From: Pararhizobium sp.
GTDB lineage: Bacteria; Pseudomonadota; Alphaproteobacteria; Rhizobiales; Rhizobiaceae
Length of the DNA: 64,000 bases
NCBI GenBank assembly: GCA_030655075.1
Contig: JAURWE010000058.1
Span: 372,001 to 436,000, forward strand
Direction of reading: 5' to 3'
The notes beneath the pieces were generated by a model. It made no database searches. It was not told the DNA's origin and worked only from the letters and a program-made list of their open reading frames with translations. The position numbers and the translations under genes are program-made. Positions 16,622 to 24,593 of this stretch are shown here, in pieces. Each line of letters starts with the position of its first letter. The first letter of the stretch is position 1.

Positions 16622-17367
16622 GCGGAGTGTCCCTGCGGCGCAGCGGCGCGAATGAGCTCAAGTGCCGCCTTCGGATCGATGCGGCCATCATAAAGCGCCC
16701 GGCCGGAAATGGCACCCTCAAGCTTTGCCGCATCCGGGCGAACCATGCGGCGGATATCGGCCATCGAGGCAAGGCCTCCCGACGCGATGATCGGAATGGA
16801 GACGGCGTCCGCCAGCTCCAGCGTCGCTTCCCAGTTGATCCCGGCCAGAATGCCGTCGCGGTCGATATCGGTGTAAATGATCGCCGAAACGCCCGCGCCC
16901 TCGAACTTCTTGGCAAGCTCGATGACGCCGAGTTCGGAGGCTTCCGCCCAGCCTTCCACGGCCACCTTGCCGCCCTTGGCGTCGATGCCGACGGCGACCT
17001 TGCCGGGAAACTGTTTGCAGGCCTCGATCACCAGTGCCGGATTGCGCACGGCAACGGTTCCGAGGATGACGCGGGCCAATCCGCGCGACAGCCAGTTCTC
17101 GATATGGGCGAGCGTGCGGATGCCGCCGCCGAGCTGCACCGGGTTTTTTGTTGCCTTGAGGATTGCGTCGACAGCACCGCCATTGACCGTCTCACCGGCA
17201 AAGGCGCCGTTGAGGTCGACCGCATGCAGCCATTCAAACCCCTGATCCTCGAACGCCTTTGCCTGGGCACCCGGATCGGCATTGTAAACGGTAGCCTGCT
17301 CCATATCGCCGAGCTTGAGACGCACGCACTGGCCGTCCTTCAGGTCGATGGCGGGAAATAGGATCAT
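16618..17367 (-). CDS. hisA: ProFAR isomerase
   Basis: A 249-residue TIM barrel that isomerises the aminoaldose ProFAR to PRFAR, the step before HisHF. FPAIDLKDGQCVRL carries the first catalytic Asp and YTDIDRDG the second; IASGGLASMADI is the second phosphate site. It follows hisH by 22 bp and overlaps hisF by four bases. Confidence 0.97.
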   Translation of the reverse strand: MILFPAIDLKDGQCVRLKLGDMEQATVYNADPGAQAKAFEDQGFEWLHAVDLNGAFAGETVNGGAVDAILKATKNPVQLGGGIRTLAHIENWLSRGLARVILGTVAVRNPALVIEACKQFPGKVAVGIDAKGGKVAVEGWAEASELGVIELAKKFEGAGVSAIIYTDIDRDGILAGINWEATLELADAVSIPIIASGGLASMADIRRMVRPDAAKLEGAISGRALYDGRIDPKAALELIRAAAPQGHSA

Positions 17368-17389
17368 CGGTCTTCTTTCGGTTGGTATC

Positions 17390-18040
17390 TCAGGGCTTCC
17401 AGCGCAGAAAATTGGAGATCAGCGCCAGACCCAGCGTCTGGCTCTTTTCCGGGTGGAACTGCGCCCCGACCTTGTTGCCCTTGGCAACAAAGGCCGTGAC
17501 GGATCCGCCGTAGTCGGTGGTGGCGATCACATCGTCAGGATGTTCGGCCGCAAGATGATAGGAATGCACGAAATAGGCATGCAAGCCGTCACTGCCGGTC
17601 TTGATACCGTCGAAAAGCGGATGCGCACCGTTCAACTGCAGGGTGTTCCAGCCGATCTGTGGGATTTTCAGGCCCGGGTCCGAGGGTTGCATCTCAATGA
17701 CATCGCCGTTGATCCAGTCAAATCCGTGCGTGGTAGCCTTTTCCAGCCCGCGCGACGACATCAGCTGCATGCCGACGCAGATGCCCATGAAAGGCCGCGC
17801 TCTAGTCTCCACCGTTTCCACGAGTGCCTCGACCATGCCATCGACCGCATTGAGCCCGCGCCGGCAATCGGCATAGGCGCCGACGCCCGGCAGAACAATG
17901 CGGTCGGCAGAGGCAACCCGTTCGGGATTGTCCGTGAGGTCGATTTCTGCGTCGATGCCTGCCTCCCGGGCAGCGCGCTCGAACGCTTTGGTGGCGGAGC
18001 GCAGGTTGCCGGAGCCGTAGTCGATGATTGCAACGCGCAT
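17390..18040 (-). CDS. hisH: Imidazole glycerol phosphate synthase, glutaminase subunit
   Basis: A 216-residue class I glutamine amidotransferase delivering ammonia to HisF. The nucleophile Cys88 sits in FMGICVGMQLM, and His196 and Glu198 in QFHPEKS complete the triad. IDYGSGNLRS is the typical HisH N-terminus. ATG at 18040 is 2 bp from the stop of the upstream DUF2628 gene. Confidence 0.97.
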   Translation of the reverse strand: MRVAIIDYGSGNLRSATKAFERAAREAGIDAEIDLTDNPERVASADRIVLPGVGAYADCRRGLNAVDGMVEALVETVETRARPFMGICVGMQLMSSRGLEKATTHGFDWINGDVIEMQPSDPGLKIPQIGWNTLQLNGAHPLFDGIKTGSDGLHAYFVHSYHLAAEHPDDVIATTDYGGSVTAFVAKGNKVGAQFHPEKSQTLGLALISNFLRWKP

Positions 18041-18042
18041 GG

Positions 18043-18510
18043 TCAGCGCTCCCCGCCAAAGCCAAAAAGTTCAAGGCCGGGCGATGAAGAATTTCGCTCG
18101 CCCCTGCCTGTGGGCCAATCTGCCGTCTGTGGCGCAGCATCGTCGCTAACATCTGTCGAAAAATAGAGGTCTTCCGCAGTGTCAAGCAAGTCCACCGGCA
18201 CGATGTCACGCAAGATCCATCCCCTCCGCGCCAGATGCCGGGCGAGGAAAACTGGGCCCTCAAGCGCCACCAGCAAGCCAAGAGCAAGCGACAGGGTGAG
18301 GCCTGCAAAAACAAAGCCGGGTTGCCCGATCAGGCCAAGAGACACAATCTGCAGCACTCCAACCACGATGCCGGCCAGCCACAGGTGGTGGCCGATCAGC
18401 CAAAGGGCTGGAAAGAACAGCGCCCAGCTTGAAAAACGGTCGGCAACGAACAGCGCCCTGTCGTCGTTCCAGCGGCCGCCCGGTGGTGTAAGGATGAGAT
18501 AGCTGACCAT
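18043..18510 (-). CDS. DUF2628-type small membrane protein in the his operon
   Basis: A 155-residue protein with hydrophobic segments at about 29-48, 49-66 and 69-90 and a soluble C-terminus. The N-terminal LTPPGG and RFSSWALFFPALWLIGHHLW resemble the DUF2628 family, which is often found between hisB and hisH in rhizobia. No enzymatic motif is visible and it is not a known histidine enzyme. It lies 24 bp after hisB and 2 bp before hisH, so it must be co-transcribed. Function unknown. Confidence 0.8.
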   Translation of the reverse strand: MVSYLILTPPGGRWNDDRALFVADRFSSWALFFPALWLIGHHLWLAGIVVGVLQIVSLGLIGQPGFVFAGLTLSLALGLLVALEGPVFLARHLARRGWILRDIVPVDLLDTAEDLYFSTDVSDDAAPQTADWPTGRGERNSSSPGLELFGFGGER

Positions 18511-18534
18511 GACCAGACTTTCAGTCGGTTGCCG

Positions 18535-19143
18535 TCAAACGAGCATGCCTTTGGTGGAGGGAACACGGCCTGCCTGTCGCGGATCGATTTCGGTTGCCGT
18601 GCGCAGCACGCGCGCCACGGCCTTGAAGCAGGTTTCGGCGATATGATGGTTGTTGGCGCCGTAGATGTTCTGGACATGCAGCGTGATGCCGGCATGCTGG
18701 GCCAGCGCCTGAAAAAATTCCCGCACAAGTTCCGTGTCGAACGTGCCGATTTTCGGCGAGGTGAAGGCAACGTTCCAGACAAGGAACGGCCTGCCGGACA
18801 GATCGACGGCCGCCTTGGTCATGGTTTCGTCCATGGCGAGATCAAGCGAGGCGTAGCGGGTAATGCCGCGCCGGTCGCCCAGCGCCTTCGACAGCGCCTG
18901 GCCGATCGCGATGCCAGTGTCTTCCACCGTGTGGTGATCGTCCACATGCAGGTCGCCATCCGCCTTGATGTCCATGTCGATCAGCGAGTGCCGCGAGAGC
19001 TGGTCGAGCATGTGGTCGAAAAAGCCGACGCCGGTCGAAATCGTCGATGCGCCCGTACCGTCGACATTCAGCGAAACGGCGACCGAGGTTTCGTTCGTCT
19101 TGCGCGAAACGCTGGCCGAGCGCAGCGGTGCAGTGTCAGCCAT
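18535..19143 (-). CDS. hisB: Imidazoleglycerol-phosphate dehydratase
   Basis: A 202-residue monofunctional IGPD (no phosphatase half as in E. coli HisB). HMLDQLSRHSLIDMDIK and LHVDDHHTVEDTGIAIG carry the manganese-binding His/Glu clusters. It dehydrates imidazole glycerol phosphate to imidazole acetol phosphate. It is the first gene of the hisB-DUF2628-hisHAFE-coaA unit; its promoter must lie in the 228 bp shared with hslV. Confidence 0.97.
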   Translation of the reverse strand: MADTAPLRSASVSRKTNETSVAVSLNVDGTGASTISTGVGFFDHMLDQLSRHSLIDMDIKADGDLHVDDHHTVEDTGIAIGQALSKALGDRRGITRYASLDLAMDETMTKAAVDLSGRPFLVWNVAFTSPKIGTFDTELVREFFQALAQHAGITLHVQNIYGANNHHIAETCFKAVARVLRTATEIDPRQAGRVPSTKGMLV

Positions 19144-19276
19144 CTTGCTGGTCTCCCGTTCGATATCCTGGGCTCCATATCAGGCGAGGATCGAAATATC
19201 CAGAACATGCGCACATGAAAAACTACCGCATGGCATGCCCCTCAGTGGGATTCGTCAAAGCCGCCGTACCACGGCA

Positions 19277-19305
19277 TTTGCAAACCGGCCAGGCACACTT
19301 ACATA
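19277..19305 (+). promoter_or_regulatory. Possible heat-shock-type promoter for hslVU
   Basis: TTTGCA (19277-19282) and CTTACATA (19298-19305), 15 bases apart, loosely resemble the alpha-proteobacterial RpoH pattern (CTTGAA ... CYTATNT). They sit about 67 bp before the hslV start. The match is weak; hslVU heat-shock control is family knowledge. Confidence 0.3.
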
Positions 19306-19371
19306 GATCGCAAGGAACCGGCCCAGAAGGCCGCGATGGAAGCCTCACCACGCAGGCAAGACAGGTGTTTT

Positions 19372-19929
19372 ATGAGTGAAAACAACCCCTATGGGACCAT
19401 GCATGCAACAACGATCATCACTGTCCGCAAGGATGGCAAGGTGGTCATGGCCGGCGACGGCCAAGTCAGCCTCGGTCAGACCGTGATGAAGGGCAACGCC
19501 CGCAAGGTGCGCCGCCTTGCCAAGGGCGATGTCATCGCCGGGTTTGCCGGCGCCACGGCCGATGCCTTCACGCTTCTGGAGCGGCTGGAAGCCAAGCTTG
19601 AGCAGTATCCTGATCAGCTGATGCGCGCTGCCGTCGAACTCGCCAAGGACTGGCGCACCGATCGCTATTTGCGTCGCCTTGAGGCGATGATGCTCGTGGC
19701 CGACAAGTCTATCACGCTGGCGTTGACCGGTAATGGCGATGTGCTGGAGCCGGAACACGGCACCATGGCCATCGGCTCTGGCGGCAACTATGCCTATGCC
19801 GCCGCGCGCGCCTTGATGGACAGCGACAAGTCGGCCGAAGAGGTCGCCCGCCGCGCCATGCAGATCGCCAGCGACATCTGCGTCTACACCAATTCGAATT
19901 TCGTCATCGAGACGCTCGACGAATCCTGA
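19372..19929 (+). CDS. hslV: HslV protease subunit with N-terminal extension
   Basis: A 185-residue proteasome-like peptidase that assembles as two hexamers capped by HslU. The mature enzyme should begin at the first Thr of TTIITVRKDGKVVMAGDGQVS, which is residue 13 here, preceded by MSENNPYGTMHA. E. coli HslV has only Met before the catalytic Thr, so this form needs either a propeptide cleavage or a start at internal Met10 (MHATT), which would still leave two extra residues. GDGQVS, and VIAGFAGATADAFTL with the oxyanion region, are normal. It is followed by hslU after 81 bp. Confidence 0.94.
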   Translation: MSENNPYGTMHATTIITVRKDGKVVMAGDGQVSLGQTVMKGNARKVRRLAKGDVIAGFAGATADAFTLLERLEAKLEQYPDQLMRAAVELAKDWRTDRYLRRLEAMMLVADKSITLALTGNGDVLEPEHGTMAIGSGGNYAYAAARALMDSDKSAEEVARRAMQIASDICVYTNSNFVIETLDES

Positions 19930-20010
19930 GTGTCCGGCGATACCGCACAAGAACAACGTCACGGGTGTAGCTCCCGCTGAGCGCATCTGAAAATGCCCTG
20001 AGAGGTTTTC

Positions 20011-21321
20011 ATGACCACATTTTCACCCCGGGAAATCGTCTCGGAACTCGATCGCTTCATCATCGGCCAGAACGACGCCAAGCGTGCCGTGGCCATCGCC
20101 CTGCGCAACCGCTGGCGCCGCCAGCAGCTGGACGATGATCTGCGCGATGAGGTGATGCCGAAGAACATCCTGATGATCGGACCGACCGGTGTCGGTAAGA
20201 CCGAGATCTCGCGCCGTCTGGCAAAACTTGCCGGCGCCCCCTTCATCAAGGTCGAGGCGACCAAATTCACCGAAGTCGGCTATGTCGGCCGCGATGTCGA
20301 ACAGATCATCCGCGATCTGGTCGAGGTCGGCATCGTTCTGTTGCGTGAGAAAAAGCGCGCCGAGGTCAAGGCCAAGGCGCATGCCAATGCCGAGGAGCGC
20401 GTGCTTGATGCGCTGGTGGGTGCCACCGCCTCGCCGGCCACGCGCGATTCCTTCCGCAAGAAGCTGCGAGCCAATGAGCTTGACGACAAGGAAATCGACG
20501 TCGAGATCGCCGACAATGCCGCCGGCGGCATGCCCGGCTTTGAGCTTCCCGGCATGCCCGGCGCCAATATCGGGGTGCTCAATCTGTCGGAAATGTTCGG
20601 CAAGGCCATGGGCGGCCGCACCAAAAAGGTCCGCACGACAGTCAAGGAATCCTACGCCGTCCTGATTGATGACGAGTCCGACAAGCTGCTCGACAACGAA
20701 CAGGTCCAGCGCGAAGCGGTCCGTTCCGTCGAAAACGACGGCATCGTCTTTCTCGACGAAATCGACAAGATCGCCGCCAAGGACGGTGGCGTCGGTGCCG
20801 GCGTTTCGCGCGAAGGCGTCCAGCGCGACCTGCTGCCGCTGGTCGAAGGCACGACGGTGGCGACGAAATACGGGCCTGTCAAAACCGACCATATCCTGTT
20901 CATCGCGTCGGGCGCCTTCCACGTCGCCAAGCCGTCAGATCTTCTGCCGGAGTTGCAGGGCCGCCTGCCGATCCGCGTCGAGCTCAAGGCGCTGACCAAG
21001 GACGACCTGCGCCGCATCCTGACGGAAACCGAGGTCGGCCTGATCCGCCAGTACATCGCGCTTCTGGACACGGAAGGCCTGAAGCTCGATTTTACCGACG
21101 ATGCGATCGATGCGCTCGCGGACGTTGCCGTTCATCTCAATGCCAGCGTCGAGAACATCGGCGCTCGCCGTCTGCAGACGGTCATGGAGCGGGTGCTGGA
21201 TGAAATCTCCTTCAATGCGCCCGACCGGTCCGGCCAGTCGACGACGATCGATGCGGATTATGTTCGCCAGCATGTCGGCGACATGTCGAAGAACACCGAC
21301 CTGTCGCGCTACATCCTGTGA
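20011..21321 (+). CDS. hslU: HslU unfoldase ATPase
   Basis: A 436-residue AAA+ ATPase of the HslVU protease. Walker A GPTGVGKT at 57-64, Walker B IVFLDEIDKIA, an intermediate (I) domain between them, sensor 1 in ILFIASGAFH and the C-terminal DLSRYIL tail that docks into HslV. Length matches the alpha-proteobacterial type. GAGAGG stands 9 bases before the ATG. Co-transcribed with hslV. Confidence 0.97.
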   Translation: MTTFSPREIVSELDRFIIGQNDAKRAVAIALRNRWRRQQLDDDLRDEVMPKNILMIGPTGVGKTEISRRLAKLAGAPFIKVEATKFTEVGYVGRDVEQIIRDLVEVGIVLLREKKRAEVKAKAHANAEERVLDALVGATASPATRDSFRKKLRANELDDKEIDVEIADNAAGGMPGFELPGMPGANIGVLNLSEMFGKAMGGRTKKVRTTVKESYAVLIDDESDKLLDNEQVQREAVRSVENDGIVFLDEIDKIAAKDGGVGAGVSREGVQRDLLPLVEGTTVATKYGPVKTDHILFIASGAFHVAKPSDLLPELQGRLPIRVELKALTKDDLRRILTETEVGLIRQYIALLDTEGLKLDFTDDAIDALADVAVHLNASVENIGARRLQTVMERVLDEISFNAPDRSGQSTTIDADYVRQHVGDMSKNTDLSRYIL

Positions 21322-21329
21322 CATTTGTG

Positions 21330-21359
21330 GCACCGGCGGGCGGGAACCTCTGCCGGTGC
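21330..21359 (+). terminator. Hairpin after hslU (weak terminator)
   Basis: GCACCGGC (21330-21337) pairs with GCCGGTGC (21352-21359) 9 bp after the hslU stop. There is no T tract, so termination would be weak or Rho-dependent; it may instead stabilise the 3' end. Confidence 0.5.
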
Positions 21360-21514
21360 TACGAAAGTGAAGCCCTTGCATCTCGACAGCCGCGCCCAAT
21401 CTTTCTAGGGAACGTCCACATCGGCAGCGAAGCCCGTTTCCGGTGGGATCATCGTCGATCCCGCTGATTGTATCGCGCCCTCAGTGCTTTTCGGTTTCCA
21501 AGAGGACAAAGATC

Positions 21515-22459
21515 GTGCGCTTCGTCGCTTTCCTGCTGATCATCGCCCAAATGTTCTTCGCTCAGGGCCAAGCCCTCGCGGCCGGCCTGCATGTCGTGCC
21601 GGAAGGCAACCGCTTTCAGGAGCAGCCGAAGATTCCGGGCGCCTCTGTCCGCCGCACGAAAGCTGGCAAGACATCCTTCGATCAGAAATTCGAGAAGGTC
21701 CGCGATCTCCTGGCCTCGGACACGGCGCTGATGTCGAAGATCAAGTCGACCGCGCGGGCCTATGGCATCAACCCGATCCACATGATTGGCGCCATCGTCG
21801 GCGAGCATACCTACAATGTCGATGCCTATGACCGGCTGCAATCCTACTACGTGAAGGCCGCCTCCTACGCCGGCAACAGCTTCCGCTTCGGATACGATGG
21901 CGAATCGATCAGCGATTTCCTGGCGCGGCCGGAATTTGCCGCCTGTGAAGGCAAGAAGTCGTCTTATTCGACCTGGTCCTGCCGCGAGAATGTCTGGGAT
22001 CGGAGTTTTAAGGGCAAGGGCTCGTTTCCGAACAACAGGTTCGCCGCCGTGTTTTTTCAGCCGTTTTTTGCAGGCCAGACCTTTGGCCTTGGCCAGATCA
22101 GCCCGCTGACGGCATTGATGTTGACCGACATGGTCTCGCGCACGTCAGGCTATGAAAAGCTTGATGAGAATGACGCCGGTGCCGTCTACAAGGCGATCAT
22201 GGATCCGGACATCTCGCTCGCCTATATGGCCGCCTCCATCCGCCATTCGATCGACGCCTACAAGTCGATTGCCGATATGGATATTTCGAAAAACCCCGGC
22301 ATCACCGCGACGCTCTACAATGTCGGCAACCCGGACCAGCGGGCCGCAGCCCTTGCCGCCCGCAATCGCGGTGCCGGTGACGCCGTGCAGTGGCCGGAAG
22401 AGAATTATTACGGCTGGCTGGTAAACGACAAGATCGAGGAACTGCGCCGCCTGCTTTGA
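21515..22459 (+). CDS. DUF1402 family exported protein
   Basis: A 314-residue protein with a cleavable signal peptide (RFVAFLLIIAQMFFAQGQALAAG, split here as hydrophobic core plus ALA-A site). The body resembles DUF1402, found in rhizobia; NPIHMIGAIVGEHTYNVDAYD and GLGQISPLTALMLTD recall the Glu-containing helix and GLGQI-type motif of lytic transglycosylase folds, so a peptidoglycan-directed function is possible but unproven. I choose the GTG at 21515 because AGAGGA lies 9 bases upstream; the longer open frame starting at 21443 has no such site and would bury the signal peptide. Confidence 0.85.
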   Translation: MRFVAFLLIIAQMFFAQGQALAAGLHVVPEGNRFQEQPKIPGASVRRTKAGKTSFDQKFEKVRDLLASDTALMSKIKSTARAYGINPIHMIGAIVGEHTYNVDAYDRLQSYYVKAASYAGNSFRFGYDGESISDFLARPEFAACEGKKSSYSTWSCRENVWDRSFKGKGSFPNNRFAAVFFQPFFAGQTFGLGQISPLTALMLTDMVSRTSGYEKLDENDAGAVYKAIMDPDISLAYMAASIRHSIDAYKSIADMDISKNPGITATLYNVGNPDQRAAALAARNRGAGDAVQWPEENYYGWLVNDKIEELRRLL

Positions 22460-22530
22460 AATTCCTGAAATCCGCCTTACCTATCCGTCATTGCTTGTGC
22501 TGAAGGCACAGGCGAAAGGACAGGCTGATT

Positions 22531-23928
22531 ATGGACATGCGACCGGAACCCTTCGAGCCACCGGCGCCCATTCCCCGGACCGTGCCGCCGTCGCGGCTGG
22601 AAATCATCCGCACCGTCCTGCGCAACCCGCTCGAGCTCTGGGGCGAGCCGTCCTATACGCTGCCCTGGCTGGATGTGAAATTCTTCAACCAGCGCACGTT
22701 GATCGTCAACGATCCTGGCTTGATCCGCTATATCCTCGTCGAAAACTCCGCCAACTACGAGATGCCGGAAATCCGGCGGCTGATCCTGCGCCCTATTTTG
22801 CGCGACGGGCTGCTGACGGCGGAGGGTGAGGTCTGGAAGCGTTCGCGCAAGGCCATGGCCCCGGTCTTCACCCCGCGCCACGCCAAGGGTTTTGCCGGGC
22901 AGATGCTGAAGAAGTCGCAGGACTATCTCAAGCATTATGAAAAAGCGAAAACCGCTCCCTTCGTCTCCAATGTCGCCACGGATATGACGGAGTTGGCCTA
23001 TGACATCCTCTCAGAAACGCTGTTCTCCGGCGAGATCGCCACGGGTCCGGGCGGTTTTGCCGTCAGCGTCGACAATCTCCTGCATCGCATGGGCCGCATC
23101 GATCCGATGGACCTGCTGCTGGCGCCCTCCTGGGTGCCGAGGCTTACGCGCATCGGCGGCAAGAAGGTCATGGCCGCCTTTCGCGATATCGTTTCGCGCA
23201 CCATGGACACCCGCCGCCAGCGCATCGCCGCCGAGGGTAGCGCCGTGCCACAGGATTTCCTCACCCTGCTGTTGCAGCTGGAGGGCCCCGATGGCCTGAC
23301 GACGGAGGAGATCGAGGACAATATCCTTACCTTCATCGGCGCCGGCCACGAGACGACGGCGCGCGCCCTCGCCTGGACGCTCTATTGCGTCGCCAATTCG
23401 CCCCACATCCGCGACCGCATGGAGGCCGAGATCGATGCGGTTCTGGCAACCGGGGCCGAGCCGGTGGAGTGGCTGGACCTCATGCCGAATGTCCGAGCCT
23501 CGTTCGAAGAGGCATTGCGGCTCTATCCGCCGGCACCGTCCATCAACCGGGCGGCAATCAAGGATGATCATTGGATCTCAGCTTCGGGCGAACGCGTCGA
23601 AGTCCCGGCGGGCATCACCATCCTGATTATGCCCTGGACCCTGCATCGCCATTCGCTCTATTGGGAAAAGCCGCGCGCCTTCATGCCCGAGCGCTTCCTG
23701 CCGGAAAACCGCGACACGATAAACCGCTTCCAGTTCCTGCCATTCGGCGCCGGCCCGCGCATCTGCATCGGCGCCACCTTCGCGCTCCAGGAGGCTGTCA
23801 TTGCGCTCGCCGTGCTGATGAAGAATTTTCGTTTCGATATGACGCCGGAAACCACTGCCTGGCCGGTGCAGCGGCTGACTACTCAGCCGAAGGGCGGCCT
23901 GCATCTGAAGGTGTCGGCTCGATCATAG
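22531..23928 (+). CDS. Cytochrome P450
   Basis: A 465-residue soluble bacterial P450. The haem ligand is Cys412 in FLPFGAGPRICIG; the I-helix oxygen-activating motif is FIGAGHETT; EALRLYPPAPSINRAA contains the ExxR helix variant EALR and the following beta region; MPERFLP is the PERF-type motif. No ferredoxin or reductase gene is adjacent, so redox partners must be elsewhere. Substrate unknown. The 3' end overlaps the convergent gene at 23879-24505 by 50 bp. Confidence 0.96.
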   Translation: MDMRPEPFEPPAPIPRTVPPSRLEIIRTVLRNPLELWGEPSYTLPWLDVKFFNQRTLIVNDPGLIRYILVENSANYEMPEIRRLILRPILRDGLLTAEGEVWKRSRKAMAPVFTPRHAKGFAGQMLKKSQDYLKHYEKAKTAPFVSNVATDMTELAYDILSETLFSGEIATGPGGFAVSVDNLLHRMGRIDPMDLLLAPSWVPRLTRIGGKKVMAAFRDIVSRTMDTRRQRIAAEGSAVPQDFLTLLLQLEGPDGLTTEEIEDNILTFIGAGHETTARALAWTLYCVANSPHIRDRMEAEIDAVLATGAEPVEWLDLMPNVRASFEEALRLYPPAPSINRAAIKDDHWISASGERVEVPAGITILIMPWTLHRHSLYWEKPRAFMPERFLPENRDTINRFQFLPFGAGPRICIGATFALQEAVIALAVLMKNFRFDMTPETTAWPVQRLTTQPKGGLHLKVSARS

Positions 23929-24505
23929 GCTTGCCTTCCGGCTCGCTCTGCACCGATTTGACCGGCGAATCGGACGGCACCGGCTGCGTCAGCTTCTTCG
24001 GCTTCTTGATCGTCTTGATGGCGGCGCAGGTCGCATCGCCGACGTCCTCGCAGGGCTTGTAGACGATGATCTCGCTGCCTGCGCCGTCGTCCCAGGCAAC
24101 CTGAATGGTGATCGTCTTTGCCTCGTCCTTACCGAGCGACAGGTAGACATATTCGTTCTTGGGATCGTCAGGCAGATTGAACGGCAGGCGTTCGTTGCAG
24201 GCGGCCAGCGGCCAGCGCTTGTCGAGCGCATCGGAGTTTATCGAGTAGCGAATTTCCGAGAGACGGCAATGCATGGTCTGCAGCGCCGTGAAATAGATCA
24301 GCTGCCGGTCGTCGTAGTTGCGGAATTGGATCCACCCGGTGGTTTTGTTCGCGTCCAGCATCGCCTTATAGATCGCAACATCGGGCAGGACGGGCTTGTA
24401 TTCTTCTTCGTCGCTGTCCTGCGCCAGTACCGGCGTCACCAGCAAGGCGGCCGCAAGAACGAGAGGCAGGCGCCTCGTCGCGATCGTCCACACTGTCTCG
24501 GCCAT
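23879..24505 (-). CDS. Uncharacterised secreted protein
   Basis: A 208-residue protein with a signal peptide (RRLPLVLAAALLVTPVLAQ) and a mature part containing four cysteines (MHCRLSE, AACNERL, KPCEDVGDATCAA), suggesting two disulphides. The C-terminal 35 residues are Pro/Ser/Glu-rich and low complexity. I do not recognise the family. ATG at 24505 is chosen because CAGGAG is six bases upstream; an ATG at 24511 is too close to it. The last 50 bp overlap the P450 gene tail to tail. It diverges from the HyuA-like gene. Confidence 0.75.
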   Translation of the reverse strand: MAETVWTIATRRLPLVLAAALLVTPVLAQDSDEEEYKPVLPDVAIYKAMLDANKTTGWIQFRNYDDRQLIYFTALQTMHCRLSEIRYSINSDALDKRWPLAACNERLPFNLPDDPKNEYVYLSLGKDEAKTITIQVAWDDGAGSEIIVYKPCEDVGDATCAAIKTIKKPKKLTQPVPSDSPVKSVQSEPEGKPMIEPTPSDAGRPSAE

Positions 24506-24593
24506 CTGCATCTCCTGTCGCCGGCGGGTCGAAGCGTGTCTATCCCGCGATGGCATTCCGGTCAAAGATCGCATATCACCATCGCCGTGTTCA

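Noticed and set aside
21445..21462. GGGATC-N6-GATCCC inverted repeat before the DUF1402 gene
   Set aside because: Short arms and built from a common GATC word; no other support for an operator. Too weak to list as a feature.
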